Shown: piece after piece, positions 33,866 through 42,351 of the stretch
How the letters are laid out: each line of letters starts with the position of its first letter
Numbering within the stretch: the stretch's first letter is position 1
From: JBGPTF01 sp041490445
Lineage (GTDB): Bacteria > Acidobacteriota > Terriglobia > Acidiferrales > UBA7541
Assembly: GCA_041490445.1 (NCBI GenBank)
Contig: JBGPTF010000011.1
Span: 1-64,000, forward strand
Reading direction: 5' to 3'
DNA length: 64,000 bases
Made by a program: the position numbers and the translations under genes
The notes under the pieces: generated by a model
The model's input: the letters and a program-made list of their open reading frames with translations, nothing else
Told to the model about the DNA's origin: nothing
The model's database searches: none

Positions 33866-35338
33866 TTAGTCCTTCAAATTCACCCAGACGCTTTTCACCT
33901 GGGTGTAGTGCTCGAGGGCATGCATGCCCAATTCGCGGCCGTAGCCGCTCATCTTGTAGCCGCCGAATGCGGCGGCGGCGTCGTAATTGTTGTAGGTGTT
34001 GATCCAGACCGTGCCGGCCTCGAGGCGGCGCGCGATGCGGTGCGCCTTGGCGATATCGCGTGTCCAGACCGCCGCGGCGAGCCCGTACGGGTTGTTGTTC
34101 GCCTTGCGGATGGCCTCTTCGATGTCGTCGAATTCGAGGACCGCGAGGACGGGACCAAAAATCTCCTCACGCGCGATGGTCATTTCGTCGCGCACGCCAT
34201 CGAAGACGGTGGGCTGAACGAAGAATCCCTTTCCATTCCCAAACTTCGCACGCTCGCCTCCGGCAACGATCCTGGCTCCTTCAGTCTTACCCTTCTCGAT
34301 GTAGCCGAGGACTTTATTCATTTGCGGCTCGCTGACGAGCGCGCCGAAACGGGTTTTCGGATCGAGCGGATCACCGGGCTGGGTTTTTGCAGTCCGGTCA
34401 ATCAGCTTCTGGAGAAAATCGTCTTTGATCTTCTTCTGGACGAAGAGGCGCGAGCCCGCCGCGCAGACTTCGCCCTTGCCGTAGAAAATGCCAATCGTCG
34501 CGCCGCGAACCGCGCCTTCGAGATCCGCGTCGGCGAGCACTATGTTCGGAGATTTGCCGCCCAGCTCGAGCGAGACGTGCTTCAGAGTGTCGGCGGAAAC
34601 GCGCGCGATTTCCTGGCCCGTGGCCGTCGAGCCGGTGAACGCAACCTTGGCGACGCCGGGATGCTTTACGAGCGCACGGCCCAGGTCGTCGGAGGCACCG
34701 GTGACGATGTTTAACACGCCGTCGGGCAGGCCCGCCTCCTGGCAGATTTCGCCGAGCCGCAAGGCCGTCAGCGGCGTCCACGGGGCGGGCTTGAGGACGA
34801 CGGTGTTCCCGGCGGCGAGGGCGGGCGCCACCTTCCAAGAGGCAAGCAGCAGAGGGAAATTCCACGGTACGATCGCGGCGACGACGCCGAGAGGCTCGCG
34901 CAGGGTGTAGTTGAGAAACAGCCCCCGCACCGGCACCGTCTCGCCATGAATCTTGGTGGCCCAGCCGGCATAGTATCTAAAAACTTCCGCCACCATCGGC
35001 ATGTCCACCTGGCGGGATTCGAAAATCGGCTTGCCATTGTCGAGCGTTTCGAGCGTGCCGAGTTCTTCATTATACTTGTCGATCAGGTCGCCGATTTTCC
35101 AGAGAATGCGGCCGCGGTCGGAGGCGCTCATCTCCGCCCACGGGCCGCCCGCAAACGCTTTCCGCGCCGCTTCCACGGCCGCGCCGGCGTCCCGCGCGTC
35201 GCCGTTGGCAATTTGCGTGATGACCTCGCCGGTAGCAGGGTTGATGGTGGCGTACGACTTGCCGGAAGCTGCGTCCACCCACTTCCCGCCGATGAACAGC
35301 TTGCCCGGCTTCGGCTGAATTGTCGCGACAGTAGCCAT
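33866..35338 (-). CDS. NAD(P)-dependent aldehyde dehydrogenase
   Basis: This 490-residue protein is of standard ALDH length. It has the GFTG-type nucleotide motif KVAFTGSTATGQEIAR, the general base Glu in LELGGKSPNIVL, the nucleophile Cys in GKGEVCAAGSRLF and the distal EEIFGPVLAVLEF. It looks like the betaine or phenylacetaldehyde dehydrogenase type rather than BoxD or the ALDH half of PaaZ. In this cluster it may oxidise a ring-cleavage semialdehyde, or an aryl aldehyde before CoA activation. It is eight bases from the hydratase gene upstream. Confidence 0.93.
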   Translation of the reverse strand: MATVATIQPKPGKLFIGGKWVDAASGKSYATINPATGEVITQIANGDARDAGAAVEAARKAFAGGPWAEMSASDRGRILWKIGDLIDKYNEELGTLETLDNGKPIFESRQVDMPMVAEVFRYYAGWATKIHGETVPVRGLFLNYTLREPLGVVAAIVPWNFPLLLASWKVAPALAAGNTVVLKPAPWTPLTALRLGEICQEAGLPDGVLNIVTGASDDLGRALVKHPGVAKVAFTGSTATGQEIARVSADTLKHVSLELGGKSPNIVLADADLEGAVRGATIGIFYGKGEVCAAGSRLFVQKKIKDDFLQKLIDRTAKTQPGDPLDPKTRFGALVSEPQMNKVLGYIEKGKTEGARIVAGGERAKFGNGKGFFVQPTVFDGVRDEMTIAREEIFGPVLAVLEFDDIEEAIRKANNNPYGLAAAVWTRDIAKAHRIARRLEAGTVWINTYNNYDAAAAFGGYKMSGYGRELGMHALEHYTQVKSVWVNLKD

Positions 35339-35345
35339 CGAGTGC

Positions 35346-36155
35346 CTACTTTCCCTTGAATTCCGGTTGGCGCTTCTCCACGTACGCCTTCAGGCCTTCC
35401 TTGGCGTCGTCGCTCTGGAAAAGCAATTGCTGCAATTCGCGCTCGACACCGAGCGCCTCGGCAAACGGAATTTCCGAGCCAGTGACGACGGCGCGCTTGA
35501 TGCGGCCAACGGCCTTCGACGCCTTGTTCGGCGGGCAGAACTGCCGCGCGTAGGCCACGACTTCATTCCAGAATCCGTCGCGCTCGTAGATGTAGTGAAT
35601 CAGGCCCATCTCGAGCGCTTCTTCGAAGCTGAAGGTGCGGCCGGTAGCCATCAATTCGAGCGCGCGAGCCCGGCCGATGCAGCGCGAAAGCCGCTGCGTG
35701 CCGCCGGTGCCCGGCAACACGCCGAGATTGACTTCGGGCAGGCCGGTCTTGCCGCCCTCTTTTTTCGCAATGCGGATATCGCAGGCGAGGGCAATTTCGA
35801 GGCCGCCGCCAACCGTGTGGCCGTTCAACGCGGCGATGACGAGCTTCGGTGTCTGTTCGAGCCGCGAAAGAGTTTCGTTCGCGTGCAGGCAGAAATAATA
35901 TTTGAACGTGGGATCGACTTTCGCGAGCATGGGAATGCTCGCTCCTGCGGAGAAAAACTTTTCTCCGGCGCCGCGCAGCACGATCACGTGGACATCGTTG
36001 TCCATGCGCGCCTTCAAGATGGCTGTGTCAAGCTGCTGCATCATCTCGTAGGTGTAGGTGTTCGCCGGCGGATCGTCCATTTCGATGATCGCCAGACCCT
36101 GCTCCACGCGGTAATGGACCAGTTCTTTCGTTTCAATCGCCTGCGTCGTCGCCAT
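35346..36155 (-). CDS. Enoyl-CoA hydratase, PaaF type
   Basis: This 269-residue crotonase-fold protein keeps both hydratase glutamates, in GGGLEIALACDIRIA and GLPEVNLGVLPGTGG. It should therefore add water to an enoyl-CoA, unlike the PaaG-type paralogue three genes downstream. The ATG at 36155 has GGAGG seven bases upstream; the ATG two codons earlier sits too close to it. It follows the TetR gene in the same direction and probably begins the catabolic transcript after it. Confidence 0.92.
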   Translation of the reverse strand: MATTQAIETKELVHYRVEQGLAIIEMDDPPANTYTYEMMQQLDTAILKARMDNDVHVIVLRGAGEKFFSAGASIPMLAKVDPTFKYYFCLHANETLSRLEQTPKLVIAALNGHTVGGGLEIALACDIRIAKKEGGKTGLPEVNLGVLPGTGGTQRLSRCIGRARALELMATGRTFSFEEALEMGLIHYIYERDGFWNEVVAYARQFCPPNKASKAVGRIKRAVVTGSEIPFAEALGVERELQQLLFQSDDAKEGLKAYVEKRQPEFKGK

Positions 36156-36192
36156 GTTCATTCCTCCGTATCGTGAAATTCGTCCGCCGGAC

Positions 36193-36867
36193 TTATCCGG
36201 CGACCTGCGCCGCCGTCGGCACTTCCCTGCGCGCCATCCGCGAAGGCTTCGCGCTCGCCGGGCTGCGGCCGTTGCTCACACCGTGCAAAAACATTCCCGA
36301 GATTGTTTCCGCCAGCGCGTCCGCCTGGGGATCCGCCTGCGGCCGATGCCAGGTATAGATCCAGTTCATCATGCCGAAAAGCGAGAGAACCGCCACGCGG
36401 GGGTTGATGCGCCGGCCGATACCCGCCTTCCGCAACTCCTCGAAAATTCCCAGCGCCCTCTCGTAATAGCGCCGCTTGATCTCCGCCACTTCCTTGCGGT
36501 ACACGCCTTCGAGAGCCTCGTCCTCGTGCGACATGACTCTCATCTCGACCGGGTGGCGGAGAAAGTACTCGAGGTGATTGTGGACGAAGATGCGGAGGCG
36601 CTCGTCGGGATTGGTGACTCCCACGAGCCTTTTCTTGAGCCGCGCCAGGATCGTCTTAAAGGTCGTCAACTGAATAAGATAGAGGAGCTTCTGCTTGCTT
36701 TCGACGTAATAGTAGAGTCCAGAAAGTGATACGCCGCTGGAACGGCTGATGTCGCGGATGGAGGCGCCTTCGTATCCCTTCTCGGCGAAGACCTGGGCAG
36801 CATGCTGCAAGATATGCTGCAGCTTGTCGGCGGTCTCCAGATGCTGGGCGCGGGCAGATTTGGGCAC
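36193..36867 (-). CDS. TetR-family transcriptional regulator
   Basis: I start the protein at GTG 36867 (MPKSARAQHLETADKLQ), giving 224 residues. The helix-turn-helix is VFAEKGYEGASIRDISRSSG with SLSGLYYYVESKQKLL, and the C-terminal domain resembles acyl-CoA responsive regulators such as FadR/PaaR types. An ATG at 36921 would read through a promoter and an operator-like repeat, so I rejected it. It heads the minus-strand catabolic island and probably represses itself and the genes that follow, with an acyl-CoA as likely inducer. Confidence 0.88.
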   Translation of the reverse strand: MPKSARAQHLETADKLQHILQHAAQVFAEKGYEGASIRDISRSSGVSLSGLYYYVESKQKLLYLIQLTTFKTILARLKKRLVGVTNPDERLRIFVHNHLEYFLRHPVEMRVMSHEDEALEGVYRKEVAEIKRRYYERALGIFEELRKAGIGRRINPRVAVLSLFGMMNWIYTWHRPQADPQADALAETISGMFLHGVSNGRSPASAKPSRMARREVPTAAQVAG

Positions 36868-36885
36868 GGCGACGCGAAACCTGAG

Positions 36886-36902
36886 TCGAACGTTCGTTCG
36901 AA
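36886..36902. promoter_or_regulatory. Candidate TetR operator
   Basis: TCGAACGTTCGTTCGAA carries inverted half-sites TCGAA and TTCGA, and a perfect ten-base palindrome CGAACGTTCG. It sits 19 bases from the regulator start and overlaps the expected transcription start of the promoter next to it, the usual place for autorepression by a TetR protein. Confidence 0.6.
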
Positions 36903-36907
36903 TAGTA

Positions 36908-36936
36908 AAGATACCTTTCATCTGGCTCCCTGTCAA
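36908..36936 (-). promoter_or_regulatory. Sigma70 promoter for the TetR gene
   Basis: TTGACA (36931-36936) and TATCTT (36908-36913) are spaced by exactly 17 bases on the minus strand. The -35 is the full consensus. The inferred start lies within the operator-like repeat. Confidence 0.65.
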
Positions 36937-37130
36937 GAGGTGCGACACCCTCTTGTGATTTGCTGCGCCGTCCGTACCCGTTCGGGACTCTCGGGCGGCA
37001 GGCGATTTCTCTGCATCGCGAGAGCCGTCTCGCACATCTGAATCTTGACTGGAAGCGGGGATGCTCTGCCCGCCCAGCAGGCGCCTATGCTAGGCTAACT
37101 GTGAGAACGCTTTCCTGCTCCGAGTGACTC

Positions 37131-37757
37131 GTGGATCCGGCTGACTCCAATACGCTCGCAACTCCTGCCGTACCGGTGGACGACGAAGCGTCGTACGTCG
37201 CTGCCGCGCGTGCCGGCGACATCGCCGCCTTCGAAACGCTCGTCAGCCGCTACGAACGAAAAATCTTCCGTCTGGCGATGAACATCACGCAAAACCGCGA
37301 AGATGCGGAAGACGTGATGCAGGAAGCGTTTCTGAAATCCTTCGAGCACCTGGGGGAGTTCCAGGGCAACTCACGCTTCTACACGTGGCTGGTCCGGATC
37401 GCGGTGAACCAGGCGCTGATGAAGCTTCGGAAGCGCCGGCCAAATGAGCTGTCGCTCGACGACATGATCGAAACCGAAGACGATCTTCTCCCCCGCGAAG
37501 TGGAAGACTGGGGCCCCTCGCCCGAACAACGCTTCGCGCAGGACGAACTGGGCCGCATTCTTTCGACCGTGATCGGCGATCTCGACCCCGGCTTCCGCAT
37601 CGTCTTCCAACTGCGCGACGTGGAAGATCTTTCAACGGATGAAACGGCCGAGCTGCTCGGGCTTTCCGTACCGGCCGTGAAGTCGCGGCTGTTGCGCGCG
37701 CGGCTGAAGCTGCGGCAGAGATTGAACCGTTATTTCAAAAAAGGTGAAAGCAAGTGA
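37131..37757 (+). CDS. ECF-type RNA polymerase sigma factor
   Basis: This 208-residue protein has sigma2 (about 30-100: RNITQ-type core, NREDAEDVMQEAFLKSF and FYTWLVRIAVNQ) and sigma4 (about 145-200: VFQLRDVEDLSTDETAELLG and VPAVKSRLLRARLKLR). The acidic linker between them is common in group ECF factors of the RpoE/SigW kind. It overlaps the following anti-sigma gene by four bases (GTGA), which supports a regulator pair. The GTG start has no strong ribosome binding site. Confidence 0.95.
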   Translation: MDPADSNTLATPAVPVDDEASYVAAARAGDIAAFETLVSRYERKIFRLAMNITQNREDAEDVMQEAFLKSFEHLGEFQGNSRFYTWLVRIAVNQALMKLRKRRPNELSLDDMIETEDDLLPREVEDWGPSPEQRFAQDELGRILSTVIGDLDPGFRIVFQLRDVEDLSTDETAELLGLSVPAVKSRLLRARLKLRQRLNRYFKKGESK

Positions 37758-37993
37758 GATGTAAAAACGTTGTTCGTGAACTTTCCAGCTACCTCAACGG
37801 CGAACTCGAACCGGGATTCATGGCGGATCTCGAGCGGCACCTCGAGAACTGCGAGGACTGCCGTCTGGTGGTGGACACGACGAAGAAGACGATTCAGATC
37901 TTCTGCAATGCGGAACCGGTGCCCCTGCCCGTGGACATGCGCGATCGTTTGCACCAGGCCCTTATGAGCCGCCTTCGCAAACCGCGCGCATAA
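37754..37993 (+). CDS. Zinc-finger anti-sigma factor (zf-HC2)
   Basis: This 79-residue protein has the ZAS motif His-x3-Cys-x2-Cys in RHLENCEDCRLVV, preceded by Cys3 and a helical SSYLNGELEPG. There is no membrane segment, so it is a soluble anti-sigma, perhaps redox or zinc responsive. It should bind the sigma factor encoded directly upstream, with which it overlaps. The GTG start at 37754 is dictated by that overlap. Confidence 0.9.
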   Translation: MRCKNVVRELSSYLNGELEPGFMADLERHLENCEDCRLVVDTTKKTIQIFCNAEPVPLPVDMRDRLHQALMSRLRKPRA

Positions 37994-38006
37994 CACTCCA
38001 TCGGCA

Positions 38007-38987
38007 CTACTCCGCGGCAGCGCCGATTTCCCAGAGAGAAACCTGCTTCCCCACGCGCCGTTCGACCGCGAGCTCGTAGACACGCGCCGCGGTGACCACG
38101 TCCTCGATGGCGATGCCGTTCGATTTGAACAACGTGATCTGCTCCGCGTCGGTCCGGCCGGGCGCGCGCCCGGCAACGATCTCGGCAAGCTCGATGACCT
38201 TGTCCCACGCGGGGCCGCTCTCGCGAAGGGCGTGAATCAAGTCGCCCGCCTCCATCCGCGATTGCTCTCGTGAATCCGCCGCGATCAGATTCGCGAGATG
38301 CACCGCGTCGTCGTCTAGTTCGCGCTTCTGGGGAAAATTCGCGCCGATCGCGTTGATGTGCATGCCGGGGCGGAGCCATTTGCCGAAGACGACGGGTTCC
38401 GAAGCCGTGGTGGACGTGACGACGATGTCCGCGTCGCGCACGGCATTCTCAGCTGAATTCACGTCGTCGACTCGCACGCCCAGCTTCTGCGTCATCTCCT
38501 GGGCGAAGCGCGCGCGGCGCTCCGGGTCGCGGCCAAAGGCGCGAATGCGCTCGATGCGCCGGACGAAGACAATCGCTTCGAGCTGGGTCCTCGCCTGCAG
38601 CCCGGTGCCGACCATGCCGATGGTGCGCGCGTCGGCGCGGGCAAGATATCGCGTGGCGATACCACTCGCCGCCCCGGTACGCATCTGGCCAAGGTAATCA
38701 GCTTCGAGAAGGGCCACCAGGTCGCCGGATTTCGCCTGAAAGAGCGGCACCAGAAAGCGCAAGCCAGCGCGCGAGGTCGTGTAAATCTTCATTCCCATAT
38801 AGCCGCCGGCGCCGTCACCCGCCGCCATGTAATGCAGATAGGAATTTCCGGGCAGATGCAGGCGCTGTCGGGAATGAAGCAGGGCGCTTCCGTCAGCGAG
38901 ACGCCGAAACGCGGCTTCGACTGCTTCAAGGGCGATCGGCATCGTCAGGAGCCCGCGAACATCGGATTCGGAAAGAAGAAGCGCCAT
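38007..38987 (-). CDS. Ornithine cyclodeaminase/mu-crystallin family protein
   Basis: This protein of about 326 residues matches the family: MGMKIYTT, LVPLFQAKSGDLVALLEADYLGQ, MRTGAASGIATRYLA, NAD-binding GMVGTGLQARTQLEAI and INAIGANFPQKRELD. Members include ornithine cyclodeaminase, alanine dehydrogenase and delta1-pyrroline-2-carboxylate or ketimine reductases, so the substrate is open. I use the internal ATG at 38987; a GTG seven codons upstream is possible. It converges with the anti-sigma gene. Confidence 0.9.
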   Translation of the reverse strand: MALLLSESDVRGLLTMPIALEAVEAAFRRLADGSALLHSRQRLHLPGNSYLHYMAAGDGAGGYMGMKIYTTSRAGLRFLVPLFQAKSGDLVALLEADYLGQMRTGAASGIATRYLARADARTIGMVGTGLQARTQLEAIVFVRRIERIRAFGRDPERRARFAQEMTQKLGVRVDDVNSAENAVRDADIVVTSTTASEPVVFGKWLRPGMHINAIGANFPQKRELDDDAVHLANLIAADSREQSRMEAGDLIHALRESGPAWDKVIELAEIVAGRAPGRTDAEQITLFKSNGIAIEDVVTAARVYELAVERRVGKQVSLWEIGAAAE

Positions 38988-39174
38988 GGGAGGTAAGTAG
39001 ACTTCCACAGCGGCGCGCAGAATGCAACGATTCTGCCTTCCCTCCCCTGCTGAGCGGGTCTTGCAGGACGCCCTGTTTAGACGTGTTCAGAGACGATCGT
39101 TGCGGAGAAATTCTTCGCCGCGTCCCAGGCAGCCGGCGCTCTGCCCCGAATGACCGCGCGGTGAAACTTGCTTA

Positions 39175-40116
39175 CTAGAGGTGGAGGCGGAACCTCAGAA
39201 TGCGTGCGCCAGAGCCATCGAGGACGAATAATTCGCCTTTCGGCGTGACCGAGAGGGCAATTGACGCGCCCGCAGCCGGGTCCAAATGGCTGGCCAAGCT
39301 TTCGGTCCAGCGCAGAGCGCCGTCGAAGGAGCGAACTTGAATCGCGCGGTTCTTCGCATCGGCAAGAAAGACGTACTTGTCGGAAGCCGCGATCGCAACG
39401 ATGCCTTCGAGTGAATTCAGTTCATTTGCGGCGCCGCTCCAAGCCGACGCGAAGGCGCCGTCGCGCGTGAATTTCTGGATGCGATGGTTCCCGCCATCGA
39501 GGACGTATAGATTCCCATCGCCGCCTGCCGCGATGGCCGCGAGCCCATCGAACTCGCCGGGGCCACGGCCCCCGTGCCCCCAGTTTTTCAAAGAGCGGCC
39601 GCGCGGGTTGAATTTCTGGATGCATTGGCAGTCCGCATCCGCGACGTAGAAATCCCCGTCATCGTCCACAGCGATTCCGACAAGCTTTTTGAACCGCGGT
39701 CTACCGCCCCGGATTTCGCGGATCAGTTCGCCCTGCGGGAAATAGATGGAAACCGAAGGCGGCGTGCTGGTGCCGACATAAATAGCGCCGCCGAGATCCA
39801 CCGCGACACTCACGGGGTGCTGTGGAATGCCAAACGAAAGGAGCGGGTGGCCGGCGGAATCGAATTTGGTCAAGTAACGGTTCGCCGCATCGACAACGAA
39901 CACGTTTCCGACCGTATCGGTCGCCAGGCTGACGGGCTGCGAGAGCTGCCCTGGCTCCGAGCCGTGCGCTCCCCATGCAGCGAGAAACTCAAATGGCGGT
40001 GGCGCAGGCTTCGCCGCAGGCGCCTGCGCGTCCGAGCAGGAAACAGCGAAAAGAAGCAGGCCAAGCATAAACGTCCTGTTAAGAGGATTCTCCACTCGAG
40101 GGGCGCGGCAAGGCAT
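39175..40116 (-). CDS. NHL-repeat lipoprotein
   Basis: The protein has a hydrophobic start with a lipobox-like FAVSC and then about five to six NHL/beta-propeller blades, for example QPVSLATDTVGNVFVVDA, KLVGIAVDDDGDFYVADA and GLAAIAAGGDGNLYVLDG. It is probably exported and mediates protein binding. The ATG at 40116 lies one base after the stop of the upstream SH3 gene (TGACATG), which supports coupling. An internal ATG at 40068 with AGGA five bases upstream is an alternative. Confidence 0.8.
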   Translation of the reverse strand: MPCRAPRVENPLNRTFMLGLLLFAVSCSDAQAPAAKPAPPPFEFLAAWGAHGSEPGQLSQPVSLATDTVGNVFVVDAANRYLTKFDSAGHPLLSFGIPQHPVSVAVDLGGAIYVGTSTPPSVSIYFPQGELIREIRGGRPRFKKLVGIAVDDDGDFYVADADCQCIQKFNPRGRSLKNWGHGGRGPGEFDGLAAIAAGGDGNLYVLDGGNHRIQKFTRDGAFASAWSGAANELNSLEGIVAIAASDKYVFLADAKNRAIQVRSFDGALRWTESLASHLDPAAGASIALSVTPKGELFVLDGSGARILRFRLHL

Positions 40117-40117
40117 G

Positions 40118-41104
40118 TCAGCGCGGGCGGCGCTTCGGAGAAGGCTGCATCTCGCGAATGGGCCGCACAATCGTCTGATGCATCCGATAAACGCGGGTTC
40201 CTTTGCCTCTCAGTTCGAGGTTCGTGAATTGAAATGTGGCATCGCTGCCCGGCTTCGTTGCCGGTGTGACGAGCACCGGCAAGACGCCGCAGATGTTGCT
40301 TTCCACGTAAGCCGTCTCATAGCGATGCCGCACCGCGCCCCAGGTGAACACGCGGATCAAGGTGAAGTCGCAGTCTTGCCCTTCCGCGCCCTTCGTGCCG
40401 ATCACAAGATACTGTGGCATCGCCGCGCCGCCATCACCCTCCACGCGATTCAGCTCGAACCAGCCGGTCGCGCGCATCCCGGCCGCGTTGGCGTACGCCG
40501 GCAACGGGTCCGGCAGATCGAGGTCGAGAAAGCGTCCGAGCACCCAGCCGGCCACTTCGCCGAAATCCTTCACCTGTCCGCGCACAAAGAGCCAGTCCTC
40601 CTGCTTGTCCGAAGTCTCTTCGTCCTTCTCGCTTTGAGAATCTTGAGGAACATCGGCGACACGCCGGGCGAGGATTTCGAGCGGCACTTCGCGGCCGAGT
40701 AGTATGAAGCGCTGCGCCGCGCGGCCGGGCTCGAGCCGCAGGTTGCTCAGGACTTTGGTATGGCCGCGCGCCTGCACCGGCATGCCGCGGGATTGCTCGA
40801 CGATCTGCATCGCGCGGTGCCAGAGCCCCGAATCCAGCAATTGGTGCGAACTGAGAACCCAGCCGGTGACGCCCTGTGCCGTCTGCACGCGGGACGCATC
40901 GCCCTGGCGACCGAGGACTTCGACACGCTCACCGAAGTTGAGAGTTGTGACCACCTCGCGCACCTGGGCGGTACTGCTCCAGAGAATTACGCGGCGATCG
41001 CCGGCGAAGGCTTCTTCGAGGGGCTGGCGTTGTGAATGCACACGCCAGTAGGAGAAGCCGGCGAGGGCTGCGATGACAAAGAAAATAATTCCGAGGCGCT
41101 TCAT
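40118..41104 (-). CDS. Membrane-anchored SH3-domain protein
   Basis: With the ATG at 41104 this is a 328-residue protein with an N-terminal anchor (MKRLGIIFFVIAALAGFSYW) and a bacterial SH3-like part (GERVEVLGRQGDASRVQ to GVTGWVLSSHQLL). The rest is a periplasmic domain of unknown fold. The ATG overlaps the phosphofructokinase stop by one base (TGATG). SH3 domains of this type usually bind peptidoglycan or protein partners. The link with phosphofructokinase is probably only operon structure. Confidence 0.75.
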   Translation of the reverse strand: MKRLGIIFFVIAALAGFSYWRVHSQRQPLEEAFAGDRRVILWSSTAQVREVVTTLNFGERVEVLGRQGDASRVQTAQGVTGWVLSSHQLLDSGLWHRAMQIVEQSRGMPVQARGHTKVLSNLRLEPGRAAQRFILLGREVPLEILARRVADVPQDSQSEKDEETSDKQEDWLFVRGQVKDFGEVAGWVLGRFLDLDLPDPLPAYANAAGMRATGWFELNRVEGDGGAAMPQYLVIGTKGAEGQDCDFTLIRVFTWGAVRHRYETAYVESNICGVLPVLVTPATKPGSDATFQFTNLELRGKGTRVYRMHQTIVRPIREMQPSPKRRPR

Positions 41105-42192
41105 CACGACCGATCCCCAAACGTGATGCCGACGGCACGCGCGGCGCGGACATGGTCCCCTTCGGGGTCCACGAGCTTCGGCGAGCCGATGGCCTCTGCG
41201 ATGGGAACCGATTCGATGACTCCGGCCCGGAGGCAAACCATCCGGCCAAACCGTCCCTGCGCGAGCAAGTCCACGGCGCAAACTCCGTAGCGGGTCGCCA
41301 GGATGCGGTCAAAGGGGCTCGGCGAGCCGCCGCGCTGCACGTGCCCCAGCACGGTGACGCGCACTTCTTTCTTCAGAAATTCGCGGATGGCAAAACCAAT
41401 CGTGTTGGCCACCTGCCCGGAAAGCGGTACAGGCATCGGCTTGCCGAGCGCGTCCATCGGCGGAAGCTTGACGCCTTCGGCCACCACCACCAGCGAGAAG
41501 AGGCGCCCGTTTGCTTCGCGCTTGCGAATGGCATCGCAAACTGTCTCGATCGTGAACGGGATTTCGGGGATGAGGATCACATCCGCGCCGCCGGCGATGC
41601 CGGAATGCAGTGCAATCCAGCCGGCGTCGCGCCCCATCACTTCGATGACCATCACGCGGTGATGGCTTTCGGCGGTCGTATGCAGGCGATCGATCGCGTC
41701 GGTGGCGACATGGAGCGCCGTGTCGAAGCCGAACGTCACTTCGGTGGCGCGCAGATCGTTGTCAATCGTTTTCGGCACGCCGACGACGCGCATGCCGAGC
41801 TTCGAGAAATCGTTGGCGATGTGCAGGGTGCCGTCGCCGCCGATCACGACCAGCGCGTCGATCCCGAGCTTTTTCTGGTTTTCCATGCAGCGAGAAGAAA
41901 AATCGTGCGTTTCGGACTTGCCGTCTTTTTCGACTGGAAACGCAAACGGATTCCCGCGGTTGGTCGTGCCCAGGATCGTGCCGCCGCGCGGCAGAATGCC
42001 GCTGACGCTTTCGAGCGTCATTTCGCGCGATTGCTCGGGCCAAATGAGCCCGTTGAAGCCGTTGGTGATGCCGATCACGCGCCAGTCATATTGGAGAATG
42101 GCCGTCCGCACCACGGCGCGAATCACCGCGTTCAAACCGGGGCAATCCCCGCCTCCGTTGCAAACACCGATTGTGCGGATGGTTTCGGCCAT
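41104..42192 (-). CDS. pfkA: 6-phosphofructokinase
   Basis: This 362-residue enzyme phosphorylates fructose 6-phosphate. Key motifs are GVCNGGGDCPGLNAVIRAVV, GGTILGTTNRGNPF, VVIGGDGTLHIA, VPKTIDNDL, EVMGRDAGWIALHSG and LGHVQRGGSPSPFDR. The Gly after GGD points to ATP as donor, whereas the Lys in PKTIDND is shared with pyrophosphate-dependent enzymes and some actinobacterial-type ATP enzymes. ATP use is my best inference. It is the first gene of a coupled minus-strand set with the SH3 and NHL genes. Confidence 0.94.
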   Translation of the reverse strand: MAETIRTIGVCNGGGDCPGLNAVIRAVVRTAILQYDWRVIGITNGFNGLIWPEQSREMTLESVSGILPRGGTILGTTNRGNPFAFPVEKDGKSETHDFSSRCMENQKKLGIDALVVIGGDGTLHIANDFSKLGMRVVGVPKTIDNDLRATEVTFGFDTALHVATDAIDRLHTTAESHHRVMVIEVMGRDAGWIALHSGIAGGADVILIPEIPFTIETVCDAIRKREANGRLFSLVVVAEGVKLPPMDALGKPMPVPLSGQVANTIGFAIREFLKKEVRVTVLGHVQRGGSPSPFDRILATRYGVCAVDLLAQGRFGRMVCLRAGVIESVPIAEAIGSPKLVDPEGDHVRAARAVGITFGDRS

Positions 42193-42351
42193 GGGTTCCT
42201 GGTCCCGCCCTGCGGCTCAAACAGAACTGTCAATTCTACCTCATTCGTTCTTCGCCTCGGCGAATTCGCCACAAATTCCTGGAGACTGCATCCTTTCTGT
42301 TACAATGCCCCCGTTTTCGCGGACCGATTCTCGTCCGCAGGCGAGGAATCC

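Noticed and set aside
36193..36921. ATG 36921 as TetR start
   Set aside because: A consensus promoter and operator-like repeat lie between it and the GTG at 36867, and the extra residues do not fit the family N-terminus.
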